A DNA stretch of 64,000 bases from UBA10649 sp963755335 (GTDB taxonomy: Bacteria; Actinomycetota; Actinomycetes; S36-B12), in assembly GCA_963755335.1 (NCBI GenBank), contig CAVWJW010000006.1, positions 51,175 through 115,174 on the forward strand. The letters run 5' to 3'. Within the stretch, counting starts at the first letter, position 1. Each line of letters starts with the position of its first letter. A program made the position numbers and the translations under genes. This document shows positions 37,601 to 45,442 of the stretch, piece by piece. The notes beneath the pieces are model-generated. The model worked only from the letters and a program-made list of their open reading frames with translations, did no database searches and was not told where the DNA came from.

Positions 37601-38077
37601 TCGGGCGACCTGCAGGCGGCCGCGCACATCGCCGCCGACACCATCGATCCACTGCTGTCGTCCATGGGACTCGAGGACGACTTCATGCACCTGTGGCCGC
37701 CGCTCGTCCTTGCCGCCCTCGCGGCCGGCGACCTCGACCTCGCCGACCGGCTCATGCAGCCCGTCGAGTCGGCGCCCGAGGGCGCCGTGTCACCTGCGGT
37801 CCATGCGCACCACCGACGACTTCGCGGCCTGCTCGGCGCAGCCCGCGGCGGTGATCCCGCCGAGATCGAGGCGGACCTGCGGGCCGGCGTGCACGACCTG
37901 ATCGAGTTCGGCGCCGTCGTGCATGCCGGGCGGGCCAGCGAGGAGCTCGGCCGGTGGCTGGCCGCCAACGCACGACCGGACGAGGCCGATGTCGCGCTGC
38001 GTCAGGCGCGCGAGACGTACGAGCAGATCGGTGCCACCGGGTGGCTGCAGCAGCTCGACATCCTCGACCGCGTGTAG
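34604..38077 (+). CDS. Zinc-ribbon / class III adenylate cyclase / ATPase / TPR regulator
   Basis: A 1,157-residue multidomain protein. Order: a double-CxxC zinc ribbon (CSVCGAELPPGARFCAACGA, residues 9-28), a class III cyclase domain (about 55-215), a STAND-like ATPase (Walker A GEAGIGKSM near 285, Walker B VILVIDDAQHADD near 402), and a long alpha-helical TPR-like C-terminus (about 650-1150). The cyclase has the metal aspartates (D64 in FGDLVSF, D108 in KFIGDAV), the adenine-selecting lysine K104 and aspartate in GDSVN, and the transition-state N/R in NTAAR. It therefore looks catalytically competent for cAMP. Similar proteins occur in mycobacteria (Rv1358/Rv2488c relatives with LuxR ends); this one lacks a LuxR domain. 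An alternative ATG lies at 34613. Confidence 0.9.
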   Translation: MTAMVDGVCSVCGAELPPGARFCAACGARVDGAPAADAATASTMAPTLIGPVTERRVTSVLFGDLVSFTTLSEGRDAEDVRELLSAYFERCHVIVERYGGVIEKFIGDAVMAVWGVPLAHEDDAERAVRAGLELVEAIAAMGAEVQAPDLAMRVGIVTGEVAVNMAIEIEGMVAGDSVNTAARVQSVADPGHVWVDGTTRALAAGAISFDDQGEHALKGKAAPMRLYAAGEVIAQVGTGARIDGLQAPMVARESELQSIKERFHETEESRRPRLVVIDGEAGIGKSMLGWEFEKYVAGLPTTVQWHRGRCLSYGDGVAFWALAEALRPRLGLVEVEPGESIEERLDAGLADIVASEEERAWLRPRLAALLGVGPETTFTREDLFASWTSFLEHVGDPDPVILVIDDAQHADDGLLDFLEHLLSTGRAAIFVLLIARPELMARRPDLGGRRASTIHLPPLDDDAMAALIDGLVDGLPRSAREALVARADGVPLFAVETVRALIDRDVVIPLEGRYVLADPVTFDLESIGAPVTLHALVAARLDALTPDERRVVTQASVLGASFARDALMFMETSAGATDEAAFDRMLASLQRKEIFSVQQDRFSSELGQLRFVQAVVRQVAYSTQSKRDRKVRHLAAANYLATQPDEGGDLSVVIAQHLLDAIDSSSMTDTDGAELARNAVVLLEKAAVRAGSLGAPMEAFRHIEAARHRVDDPTDQTRLKMLAAEAANDAGLYAAAESLAREAAEFYDGAARPIDAGRAVGLQCSALMSLQDNATAISLCESRWQALDGTPGADRALIRLAGTLASAYTYRGDLDRGAFYADRRLVLAEALNDFSAIASAQVILGMRYLSLGAPVTARVIFVSSADIAREHGLATEQATALVTVAAIEMSRDLDAAITTVREALDIARRAGSGTFTAYASGNLALCLWVSGRLDELASFLTDTIDELRVPAMRLSTTCISAWLAEARGEPIPYLTEPTLSDSEPDRAWTGSLDLVHAVASGDLQAAAHIAADTIDPLLSSMGLEDDFMHLWPPLVLAALAAGDLDLADRLMQPVESAPEGAVSPAVHAHHRRLRGLLGAARGGDPAEIEADLRAGVHDLIEFGAVVHAGRASEELGRWLAANARPDEADVALRQARETYEQIGATGWLQQLDILDRV

Positions 38078-38081
38078 TCGG

Positions 38082-38982
38082 TCAGCGAAGGAAGCGCTCC
38101 CAGGCGGCCGCGACGAACTCGGGATGCTCCATCTGCGCGACGTGCCCACTGTCGGGAAGCACGACGACATGCGCGTTCGCGAAGTGCTTGGTCACGCGGT
38201 GGGCGCTTCGGGCGTCGACGAGCGGATCCTTGCGGCCGTACACCACCAGAGTCGGGCAGGTCACCCGCTCGGCGAGCTTCCACGGTCGGTTGGGGCCTAC
38301 GTCGACGAATGTCCGGAGCAGTCCGCGCAGGCTGCGCAGGAAAGCGTCCGACGCGTAGGGCAGGTGATCGCGGCTCTTGACCTCCTCGACCGCCTCGGCC
38401 ATCCGTTGCGGCGAGACGCGCGACGGATCGGCGAAGCAGACGTCGATGGTGCCCTTGACCCGGGCGCCGGCGTCGTTCTCGAGGTACTTGGGGACCAGGC
38501 GCTCGCCCACACCTGGCACCGCGATCACCGGCAGGTGGAAGTTCGACTTGGTCGCGAAGACCTGCGGCAGGGCGGGCGAGATCAGCGTCAGGCTGCGGAC
38601 GAGGTCAGGACGACGGGCCGCCAGTTGAAGGGCGACGGAGCCACCCATCGAGTTGCCGAACACGTGCGCCGGACCGCCGTCGAGGTACTCGATGAACTCC
38701 GCGGCGGCGCGAGCATGCCCGGCCATCGTCATGTCGCCGTCGCGTGGTGGCGGGCTCTGGCCGAAGCCGCCGAGGTCGACCGCCCAGCCGTTGACCTCGC
38801 CGCGACAGCCGGCCCATGAGGTCGGTCCAGTTCAGCGACGATCCGCCGAGCCCGTGCAGGAAGACCGCGTTGGGCACCGGACCCGGCGCGGTCGGGTCGG
38901 CATGCCGGACGCTGAGGGTCCGCGCCGAGAGGAACACGTCCTCGCGCGGCCAGGGGGCGGTGGGGGCGAGATGACTGCTCAC
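38082..38982 (-). CDS. Alpha/beta-fold hydrolase (one frameshift)
   Basis: A probable alpha/beta hydrolase, convergent with the cyclase gene (four bases apart). N-terminal segment from GTG 38982: NAVFLHGLGGSSLNWTDLMG. The frame then changes near 38815 and continues as AVDLGGFGQSPPP and GGPAHVFGNSMGGSVALQLAAR, with nucleophile serine in GNSMGG. The acid is in YGRKDPLVDAR and the histidine in LPDSGHVAQMEHPE. Locus length is 3n+1, so one inserted base restores a 299-residue protein. The gene lies next to fasR, as hydrolase genes do in related genomes. Substrate unknown. Confidence 0.8.
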
Positions 38983-38996
38983 CCCAGCAGCGTAAC

Positions 38997-39014
38997 GACC
39001 GGATCTCGCCGGTC
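38997..39014. promoter_or_regulatory. Inverted repeat upstream of fasR
   Basis: GACCGG (38997-39002) and CCGGTC (39009-39014) form a perfect 6-bp inverted repeat with a 6-nt spacer, overlapped by a second CTCG/CGAG pair. It lies 43 bp before the fasR start, between fasR and the divergent hydrolase. It may be an operator for autoregulation, though this is untested and short repeats are common in such DNA. Confidence 0.35.
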
Positions 39015-39057
39015 GAGACTGCTGCCCGATCTAGTTACCGGCTAGTAGTGTGCGGGA

Positions 39058-39696
39058 ATGACTGCGACCGAGGGCGTCCGGGCCACTCGACTGCCCCGCG
39101 AGCAGCGTCGGCAGCAGGTGCTCGCGGCAGCGCTCGAGGTGTTCTCGACGTCGGGCTTCCACGCGGCCTCGATGGACGAGATCGCCGAGCACGCCGGGGT
39201 CTCCAAGCCCGTCCTCTACCAGCACTTCCCGGGCAAGCTCGACCTGTACCTCGCGATCCTCGACGCGGGCATCGACGAGCTCGCGGCGACCGCCAAGGGC
39301 GCACTGGCGAGCACCACCGACAACCGCCAGCGGGTCAGCGGCATGGTCACCGCCTACTTCGCGTTCGTCGAGGATCCGGCCGGCGCCTTCCGGCTGGTCT
39401 TCGAGAGCGACCTCGCCAACGAGCCGCAGGTGCGCGACCGGGTCGACGCGGCCAACCTGGTCCTCGCCCAGCAGACCGCCGCCGTGATCGCCGAGGACAC
39501 CGGCCTGAACGACGAGCAGGCACTGCTTCTCGCGTCGGGGATGCAGGGGATGGTCCAGGTCGCGGCCCGCCGCTGGCTGGCCGGCACCTCGCGCGAGGTC
39601 AGCCGCGAGGAGGCAGCCGAGCTGATCACTGCGCTGGCCTGGCGCGGAATCCGCGGCTTCCCGCTCACGCATCCGCCGCAGGGCGACCCGACGTAG
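39058..39696 (+). CDS. fasR: TetR-family transcriptional activator FasR-like
   Basis: A 212-residue TetR regulator closely resembling mycobacterial FasR (Rv3208), which activates fatty-acid synthase genes and senses long-chain acyl-CoA. The DNA-binding part is LPREQRRQQVLAAALEVFST followed by MDEIAEHAGVSKPVLYQHFPGK (about residues 41-62), the usual FasR helix-turn-helix. The ligand domain shows STTDNRQRVSGMV, as in Rv3208. Synteny supports the call: the DUF3107 gene follows (as Rv3208A does), then the MiaE_2, RhlE and ParA-type genes (Rv3210c, Rv3211, Rv3213c counterparts). FasR function is inferred by orthology. Confidence 0.85.
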   Translation: MTATEGVRATRLPREQRRQQVLAAALEVFSTSGFHAASMDEIAEHAGVSKPVLYQHFPGKLDLYLAILDAGIDELAATAKGALASTTDNRQRVSGMVTAYFAFVEDPAGAFRLVFESDLANEPQVRDRVDAANLVLAQQTAAVIAEDTGLNDEQALLLASGMQGMVQVAARRWLAGTSREVSREEAAELITALAWRGIRGFPLTHPPQGDPT

Positions 39697-39811
39697 CCAT
39701 GCCGCACCATTGCGGCGTGATCTCTACCAGCAGAACTCCCCGGCGTGACGCCGCGGCGCAGGACTGACACGATGGTCGAAGTCGACCCGACGGAAACGAA
39801 GGAGCACTGCT

Positions 39812-40033
39812 GTGGAGGTAAAGATCGGAGTCCAGGACTCGCCGCGCGAGATCTCCCTGGACAGCGACGAGAGCCCCGAGGCCGTCACGGCCGCCGTCAA
39901 GGCCGCGATCGATGCGGGCGGGCTGCTGTCGTTGACCGATGACCGCGGTCGCACGATCCTCGTCAACGCCAACAAGATCTCGTACGTCGAGATCGGTGCT
40001 GCCTCCTCGCGTCGCGTGGGCTTCGGCTCCTAG
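39812..40033 (+). CDS. DUF3107 family small protein (Rv3208A-like)
   Basis: A 73-residue protein, MEVKIGVQDSPREISLD at the N-terminus and SYVEIGAASSRRVGFGS at the C-terminus, matching DUF3107/Rv3208A (TB9.4) along its whole length. The family is conserved across actinomycetes next to fasR; its function is unknown. The sequence is an alpha/beta mini-fold (two strands, one helix around residues 21-36, then LSLTDDRGRTILVN). The 115-bp gap to fasR suggests its own promoter or a leader. It ends one base before the convergent MiaE_2 gene. Confidence 0.9.
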   Translation: MEVKIGVQDSPREISLDSDESPEAVTAAVKAAIDAGGLLSLTDDRGRTILVNANKISYVEIGAASSRRVGFGS

Positions 40034-40034
40034 T

Positions 40035-40733
40035 TCAGGCCGCCAGTCCCAGCGCGGCCATGCGGCGCGCATGGTTGTCGGTCAGGCGCGCCAGCATGCG
40101 GCCGATCTCGGCGAGGTCGGTGCCGGGGCGGTCGACGCCACCGACCAGCAGGGTCGACAGAGCGTCGCGGTCGGCGGCCACCCGCTGGGCCTGCGACAGC
40201 GCCTCGCCCACCAGCCGACGTCCCCACAGGGCGAGCCGCCCGCCCACCCGCGGATCCTCGACGATGGCCGCGCGCACGCGGTCGACGATGAACGCGCTCT
40301 GGCCCATGTCGTCGCACACGCTGACGACGATGGCGCGGCTGTTCTCGTCGACGAAGTTGCTGATCTCGCGGTAGAAGTCGGTGCCGATGCCGTCGCCGAC
40401 GTAGGCCTTGACCAGGCCTTCGAGCCAGTCGCTGGGAGCGGTGTGCTCGTGGAAGTCGTCGAGCGCGTGACGGAACGGCTCCATGGCCTCCTGGGGATCC
40501 ACTCCGAGCTCGACGAGACGATCGCGCAGCACGACGAAGTGGCGGTACTCGGCGGTGGCCATTCCCGCCAGGGCGGCCTTGTCGTCGATGGTCGGGGCCA
40601 TTGCCGCATCGGCGGCGAGACGCTCGAAGGCGGTGAGCTCGCCGTAGGCGAGAACCCCGAACAGGTCGATGATCGCGGCGCGGTAGTCGGGGTCGGTTTC
40701 GAGCGCGGAGGCGGGCGGGCCCTGTTCGGTCAT
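40035..40733 (-). CDS. Ferritin-like domain protein (MiaE_2 family)
   Basis: A 232-residue alpha-helical protein of the ferritin-like MiaE_2 group (PF13794), counterpart of Rv3210c. It has the E...E-x-x-H carboxylate/histidine pattern in LAYGELTAFERLAADA and AEYRHFVVLRDRLVEL (about residues 27-80), and NFVDENSRAIVVSVCDD in the second half. Related MiaE is a non-haem di-iron tRNA hydroxylase, but this actinobacterial subgroup has no proven substrate. The ATG is at 40733. It is divergent from rhlE with an 80-bp gap. Confidence 0.83.
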   Translation of the reverse strand: MTEQGPPASALETDPDYRAAIIDLFGVLAYGELTAFERLAADAAMAPTIDDKAALAGMATAEYRHFVVLRDRLVELGVDPQEAMEPFRHALDDFHEHTAPSDWLEGLVKAYVGDGIGTDFYREISNFVDENSRAIVVSVCDDMGQSAFIVDRVRAAIVEDPRVGGRLALWGRRLVGEALSQAQRVAADRDALSTLLVGGVDRPGTDLAEIGRMLARLTDNHARRMAALGLAA

Positions 40734-40813
40734 AGTGAGGAAAGGCTAGCGGCCCCTCACCGGTAGAGTTGAGCAACGTCACAAGCGTGGAGTGTCTTAA
40801 TGCAGGAGTTCCC

Positions 40814-42423
40814 CTGAGCAACGCAACATCGGACGAAACGACAGACGCCACCACCGCCGGTCGATCCCACGTCCGCCCCCACGTTCGTCGAACTGGGCGC
40901 CGATCCGCAGATCGCCGAGGCGCTCGCCGCCGACGGCATCACCCACGCGTTCCCCATCCAGCAGCAGTGCATCCCGCTCGCACTCGAGGGCCGCGACCTC
41001 ATCGGCCAGGCCAAGACCGGCACCGGCAAGACCCTCGGCTTCGGCATCCCGCTGCTCCAGCGCATCGCCATCACCGGGACCGACGCCTACGACGCGCTGC
41101 CTCGGCGACGCCCAGGGCAAGCCGCAGGCACTGGTCGTCTGCCCGACCCGCGAGCTCGGCCTCCAGGTCGCCACTGACATCGAGCGCGCCGGCCGGATCA
41201 AGGGCGTCCGCGTCCTGGCCATCTACGGCGGCCGTGCGTACGAGCCGCAGATCGACGCGCTGCAGCAAGGGCATCGACGTCGTCGTCGGCACCCCCGGCC
41301 GCGTCATCGACCTCGCCAACCGTCGCGACCTCGACCTGTCCCACGTCCGCGTGCTCGTCCTCGACGAGGCCGACGAGATGCTCGACATGGGCTTCCTGCC
41401 CGACGTCGAGCGCATCGTCGCGATGATCCCGGCCGTGCGCCAGACGATGCTGTTCTCGGCCACGATGCCCGGGCCAGATCGTCAACCTCGCCCGTCGCTA
41501 CATGACGCAGCCGACGCACATCCGCGCCGCCGACATCGGCGACGAGAACGCCACCGTCGACGCCATCGAGCAGCACGTGTGGCGCGTCCACCCGATGGAC
41601 AAGGTCGAGCTGCTCGCCCGCATCCTGCAGGCCGACGGGCCGCGACCTCGTCATGGTCTTCACGCGCACCAAGCGCAAGGCGCAGAAGGTGTGCGACGAG
41701 CTCACCGAGCGCGGCTTCGCCGTCGGCACCGTCCACGGCGACCTCGGCCAGGGTGCGCGCGAGCAGGCGCTGCGCGCGTTCCGCACCGGCAAGGTCGACG
41801 TCCTCGTCGCCACCGACGTCGCGGCCCGCGGCATCGACGTCGACAACGTCACGCACGTCGTCAACTACGAGTGCCCCGACGACGAGAAGACCTACCTGCA
41901 CCGCATCGGCCGCACCGGCCGCGCCGGGCACTCCGGCATCGCGGTCACGTTCGTGGACTGGGAGGACGTCGCCCGCTGGCAGATGATCGACCGTGCGCTG
42001 AAGCTGCCGTTCAAGGATCCGATCGAGACGTACTCGACCAGCGACCACGTCTACACCGGACTGAAGCATCCCGGCCGGCACCGGCGGCACGCTGCCCAAG
42101 GCATCCCGCACGCGCGAGGGCCTGGTCGGCCGAGCAGGTCGAGGATCTCGGCGAGACCGGCAAGAAGAAGACCCACGACCACGGCGATCATCGATCGGAC
42201 GCGATCAGGATCGCGGCGACCATGGCCGACGCGGGCGCAGCGAGCGGCGCCACGGCGCGACGGCGGCAAGCGGGAAGGCGCCAAGCACGACGGCGACCAC
42301 AAGAAGCACCACGACAAGGCAGCCGCCCGCCAAGACCGACCGCCGCCGGCCGACGAGCGAAGCCGCGGCGAGCGTCGGCAGCGACGACGGACCAAGGGCG
42401 GTCAGTCCGGCCCCGAAGCCTGA
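40814..42423 (+). CDS. rhlE: DEAD/DEAH-box RNA helicase RhlE-like (about eight frameshifts)
   Basis: An RNA helicase of the DEAD-box family, homologous in position to Rv3211. All motifs are present but in changing frames: AFPIQQQCIPLALEGRDLIG (Q motif), AKTGTGKT (I), PTRELG (Ia), TPGR (Ib), DEAD at 41363, SAT (III), ARGID (V) and HRIGRTGR (VI). Frame changes near 40862, 41098, 41271, 41472, 41643, 42074, 42123 and 42200-42300 are each resolved by deleting one base. Span 3n+2 agrees with eight insertions, giving about 533 residues. A basic C-terminal tail follows. The start is uncertain: AGGAG precedes CTG-AGC-AAC at 40814. For such a conserved protein, sequencing error is likelier than decay. 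Confidence 0.82.
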
Positions 42424-42438
42424 GTCGCCGGACGGCAT

Positions 42439-42462
42439 GATGGCCTGATCGCTCAGGCCATC
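42439..42462. terminator. Hairpin between convergent rhlE and parA-like genes
   Basis: A perfect 10-bp stem: GATGGCCTGA at 42439-42448 and TCAGGCCATC at 42453-42462, with a 4-nt TCGC loop. It sits just past the rhlE stop and overlaps the last codons of the ParA-type gene. A hairpin at a convergent junction fits a bidirectional terminator. There is no U-tract. Confidence 0.55.
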
Positions 42463-43234
42463 GCCTCGATGACCTCCGGGCCAGCACGCGGTAGTCGTTG
42501 GCGCCCTTCGAACCGCTCGACGGTCGCCAGGATGCTGCGACCGGCCGCGGGTGCCTCGGCGAACCGGATCGATCGGCTGATCGGCGAGAACACGCGCACG
42601 CCGTAGCGCGGGTCCGAGGTCGGCGAGCACCGCGCTTGCGTGCGTCGTGCGCCCGTCGAACAGGGTGGGCAGCACGCCGAGCGATCCGCAGGTCGGGATT
42701 GGTCAGCCGCTGCACGTCGGCGATCGTCTCCATCAGCTGGCCGACGCCGCGGTGGGACAGCGTCTCGCACTGGAGCGGCACCAGCACCGCCTGCGCGGCG
42801 GTGAGCGCGTTGATCGTGATGATGCCCAGCGAGGGCGAGCAGTCCAGCAGGATCCAGTCGTAGGACGCGGTCAACGGGGCCAGCGCGTCGCGCACGACGT
42901 ACTCGCGACCCGTGACGCCGGCCAGCGCGCGGTCGGCGCCGGCGAGATCGATCGCGGCGGGCAGCAGGTCCACGCCGTCGTCGGTGTGCACGACCAGGGC
43001 GGCGACCGGCGAGCTGGGCTCCTGGGCCATGAAGGCGTCGGCGCCGGTGAGCTCGAGGTCCTCAGGATCCAGGCCCAGTGAGAACGTGGCGCATGCCTGT
43101 GCATCCAGGTCGACGACGAGGACCCGCTGGCTCCGCTCGACGAGGGCGGCGGCGAGGTTCACCACCGTCGTCGTCTTGGCGACGCCGCCCTTCTGGTTCG
43201 CCACCGCGAGGATCCGTGCCACGCGATCGACCAT
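42453..43234 (-). CDS. ParA/Soj-family ATPase (several frameshifts)
   Basis: A ParA-type P-loop ATPase in the position of Rv3213c. The deviant Walker A is NQKGGVAKTTTVVNLA, with the signature lysine; the switch region is VLVVDLDAQACATFSLG, and DWILLDCSPSLG is Walker B. After TNPDLRI the frame shifts to VLPTLFDGRTTHASAVLADL, then to RYGVRVFSPISRSIRFAEAP, then to ANDYRVLA and EVIEAMA. Three one-base insertions and one deletion explain the pattern (span 3n+2); corrected length is about 259 residues. Because no parB lies nearby, it is likely not the chromosome-partition ParA. Start ATG 43234. Confidence 0.8.
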
Positions 43235-43311
43235 ACGGCCCCTGCCGCGCCTGCGCTGCCGAAGGGGTGCCGATGAGGTTTGATCGGATGCCAAGGGGGT
43301 AGGACGAGGAC

Positions 43312-43689
43312 ATGACCGACTTTCACTCGATCGGCCGCTGGCCGCTGGCCGGCGACCTGCCATCCGCGGGAACCGCCCGGGCACTGGTCCGCGAGCACCT
43401 GCCCGGGCACGGGCGCCTGGACGACATCGAGCTGGTGGTCTCCGAGCTCGTCGCCAACGCGGTGAAGTACGGCCAGGGCGGCGTCGAGGTGGCCGTCGCG
43501 ACGGCGCCCGACGCGCTCCGCGTGGCCGTCGCCTCGGTGGCGGGCGAGACCGAGCCGCAGGTGCGACCGGCGACGGCCCACGAGCCGGGAGGGCGTGGCC
43601 TCGCCATCGTCGACACGCTCGCCGACCGGTGGGGATGGCATCGCGAAGGCGACCGCATCGCGGTCTGGGCGGAATTCGACCATGCCTAG
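43312..43689 (+). CDS. HATPase-domain (anti-sigma factor kinase-like) protein
   Basis: A 125-residue GHKL-type ATP-binding protein resembling anti-sigma factor kinases (RsbW/SpoIIAB-like). The N box reads DDIELVVSELVANAVKYG (about residues 35-52) and the G box GGRGLAIVDTLADRWG (about 93-108). The protein is little more than the ATPase domain. It could phosphorylate an anti-anti-sigma partner or bind a sigma factor, but no such partner is adjacent. It is flanked by parA (divergent) and the VKOR gene. Confidence 0.82.
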   Translation: MTDFHSIGRWPLAGDLPSAGTARALVREHLPGHGRLDDIELVVSELVANAVKYGQGGVEVAVATAPDALRVAVASVAGETEPQVRPATAHEPGGRGLAIVDTLADRWGWHREGDRIAVWAEFDHA

Positions 43690-43785
43690 ACCAGGTCGCT
43701 GCGGGGAGGCATCTGGTCCTCCCGGACGGCGGCCACGTACGCTCATGGGGCGCAGCACCCGCGGTGCCCGAAGCATGGAGGACGC

Positions 43786-44428
43786 ATGAACGCGACGACC
43801 GTCGCCGTGGCCGAAGCGGAGGTGCCCACGCGCGCCCAGCGCCGGCACCCCAAGACGTTCACCGAGATGCTCGTGTCGTCCATCATCGGCCTCATCGCGT
43901 CGCTGGTGCTGTCCGTCGACGCAGTCACCCTCGCCGCCAATCCGAACGCCGACCTGAGCTGCAACATCAACGCCGCCATCTCGTGCGGCAAGGTCGGCCT
44001 GTCGTGGCAGGCCAGCCTGCTGGGGTTCCCCAACGCGTTCCTGGGCCTGATCGCCGAGCCGGTCGTCATCACGATCGCCGTTGCCGCGCTCGGCGGGGTG
44101 CGCTTCCCCCGCTGGTTCATGAACTCCGCGCAGGTCGTCTACCTGGTCGGCTTCCTGTTCGCGTTCTGGCTGTTCTACCAGGCGTATTTCGTCATCGGGG
44201 CGCTGTGCCCGTGGTGCCTGCTCATCACCGTCACCACCACCACGGTGTTCACCAGCATGCTGCGCGTCAACATCCTCGACAACAACCTGGGCCTGCCGCC
44301 GGGCGTGCACGCGCACGCTGAGCGGCTGGCTGAGGGCTGGCGCCGACACCCTCGGCGTCATCATCATCTTCGCCGTGCTCGCCGGCATGATCCTCATCAA
44401 GTACGGCAGCGTGATCTTCGGCGGCTGA
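43786..44428 (+). CDS. Vitamin K epoxide reductase family protein (one frameshift)
   Basis: A VKOR-family quinone-dependent disulfide-forming membrane protein. It has a cytoplasmic N-terminus, about five TM helices, the loop cysteines in LSCNINAAISCGKVG (about residues 64-78), and the active-site CxxC in GALCPWCLLITV (about residues 144-147). In actinomycetes VKOR reoxidises a DsbA-like protein for disulfide formation in secreted proteins. Near 44335 the frame changes; the last TM (TLGVIIIFAVLAGMILI) is read in the next frame to a stop at 44428. Length 3n+1 fits one inserted base (213 residues corrected). Confidence 0.88.
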
Positions 44429-44440
44429 TGCCGACCGGCG

Positions 44441-45442
44441 TCAGCCGACGTCCGACCACCAGCGCTCGGCCACGCGCGGGTGCGCTCGCAGCCAGCCCTT
44501 GAGGGCGTTCTCGCCGTAGTTGCTGCTCATCGGGTTGCTGGGATCTGCCTCCACGCCGCGTGCTCGCGCCGCCAGCTCGGGCGGCAGGTCGACGACCGGG
44601 ACGACGGCGTCCAGCCGCGGGCCCGGGAAGAACGGGATGGAGATCCGGTCCTCCGTCGTGTCGGGGCTGACCACCCGGTGGACTGTCGCTCGCAGGTATC
44701 CGCCCGAGACGATCTCGAGCATCTCGCCGATATTGATGACGAACGTGCCCGGCACCGGCGGGGCGTCCAGCCACTCACCCTCGATGGTCTGTACCTGCAG
44801 CCCGCCCAGATCGTCCTGGAGAAGCAGAGCTATCCAGCCGTAGTCCTTGTGCGCGCCGACCCCCTGGTCACCGTCGCGCACCTGGCGTCCGGGGTACCGG
44901 ATGATCTTGAGGTGGTCGTGGGTGAAGTCGTCGAACCAGGGGTCGAAGTAGGTCGCATCCTGCCCCAGGGCGAGGGCGACGCCCCGGAGCAGCGCGACGC
45001 TGACCCGCTTGGCCTCGTCGAACCACTCCAGAACGACCGGTCTCAGCTCCGGCAGCGCATCGGGCCACTGGTTCGGCCCGATCATGCGCAGGTAGCGAGG
45101 ATCGCCGTCGGCGAGCTCGATGGCCTCCCGTTCGTTCGCCAGGTCGAGCTGGTCGCGCTGGTCGGCCTGCCCCTTGGTGTACTCGTTGCCGACGCGGGTG
45201 TAGCCCCGAAAGTGCGGCGAGTTGACGTTCTCGATCGCCATGCGGTCGTCGAGGGGCAGGGCGAAGAACGCGCGCGCCACGGCGAACATCCGCGCGACCA
45301 GCTCCGGGGCGAAGCCGTGACCGCTCAGGTAGAGGAATCCGGAGTCATGGAGGGCGTCCCTCAGCCGGTCGATCTCGGCCGGGTCCTGACGCTCGATGGC
45401 CACCAGGTCGATGATCGGGAGCGCATCTTCACTACTACTCAT
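44441..45442 (-). CDS. Isopenicillin N synthase family Fe(II)/2-oxoglutarate oxygenase
   Basis: A 333-residue double-stranded beta-helix oxygenase. The N-terminal DIOX_N block is LPIIDLVAIERQDPAEIDRL and FLYLSGHGF. Iron ligands appear as H-x-D in GAHKDYGWIALLLQD (about residues 198-200) and a distal H in RATVHRVVSP (about 253). The 2OG-binding R-x-S is in DRISIPFFPGP. Enzymes of this family hydroxylate or oxidise small molecules in secondary or phytohormone-like metabolism; no cluster supports beta-lactam synthesis. Its ATG (45442) overlaps the stop of the RecB-like nuclease (ATGA), an unexpected pairing. Confidence 0.88.
   Translation of the reverse strand: MSSSEDALPIIDLVAIERQDPAEIDRLRDALHDSGFLYLSGHGFAPELVARMFAVARAFFALPLDDRMAIENVNSPHFRGYTRVGNEYTKGQADQRDQLDLANEREAIELADGDPRYLRMIGPNQWPDALPELRPVVLEWFDEAKRVSVALLRGVALALGQDATYFDPWFDDFTHDHLKIIRYPGRQVRDGDQGVGAHKDYGWIALLLQDDLGGLQVQTIEGEWLDAPPVPGTFVINIGEMLEIVSGGYLRATVHRVVSPDTTEDRISIPFFPGPRLDAVVPVVDLPPELAARARGVEADPSNPMSSNYGENALKGWLRAHPRVAERWWSDVG

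Noticed and set aside
40814..42423. Programmed ribosomal frameshifting in rhlE
   Set aside because: Eight shifts at irregular sites without slippery sequences or conserved signals, all in one direction, do not fit programmed frameshifting.
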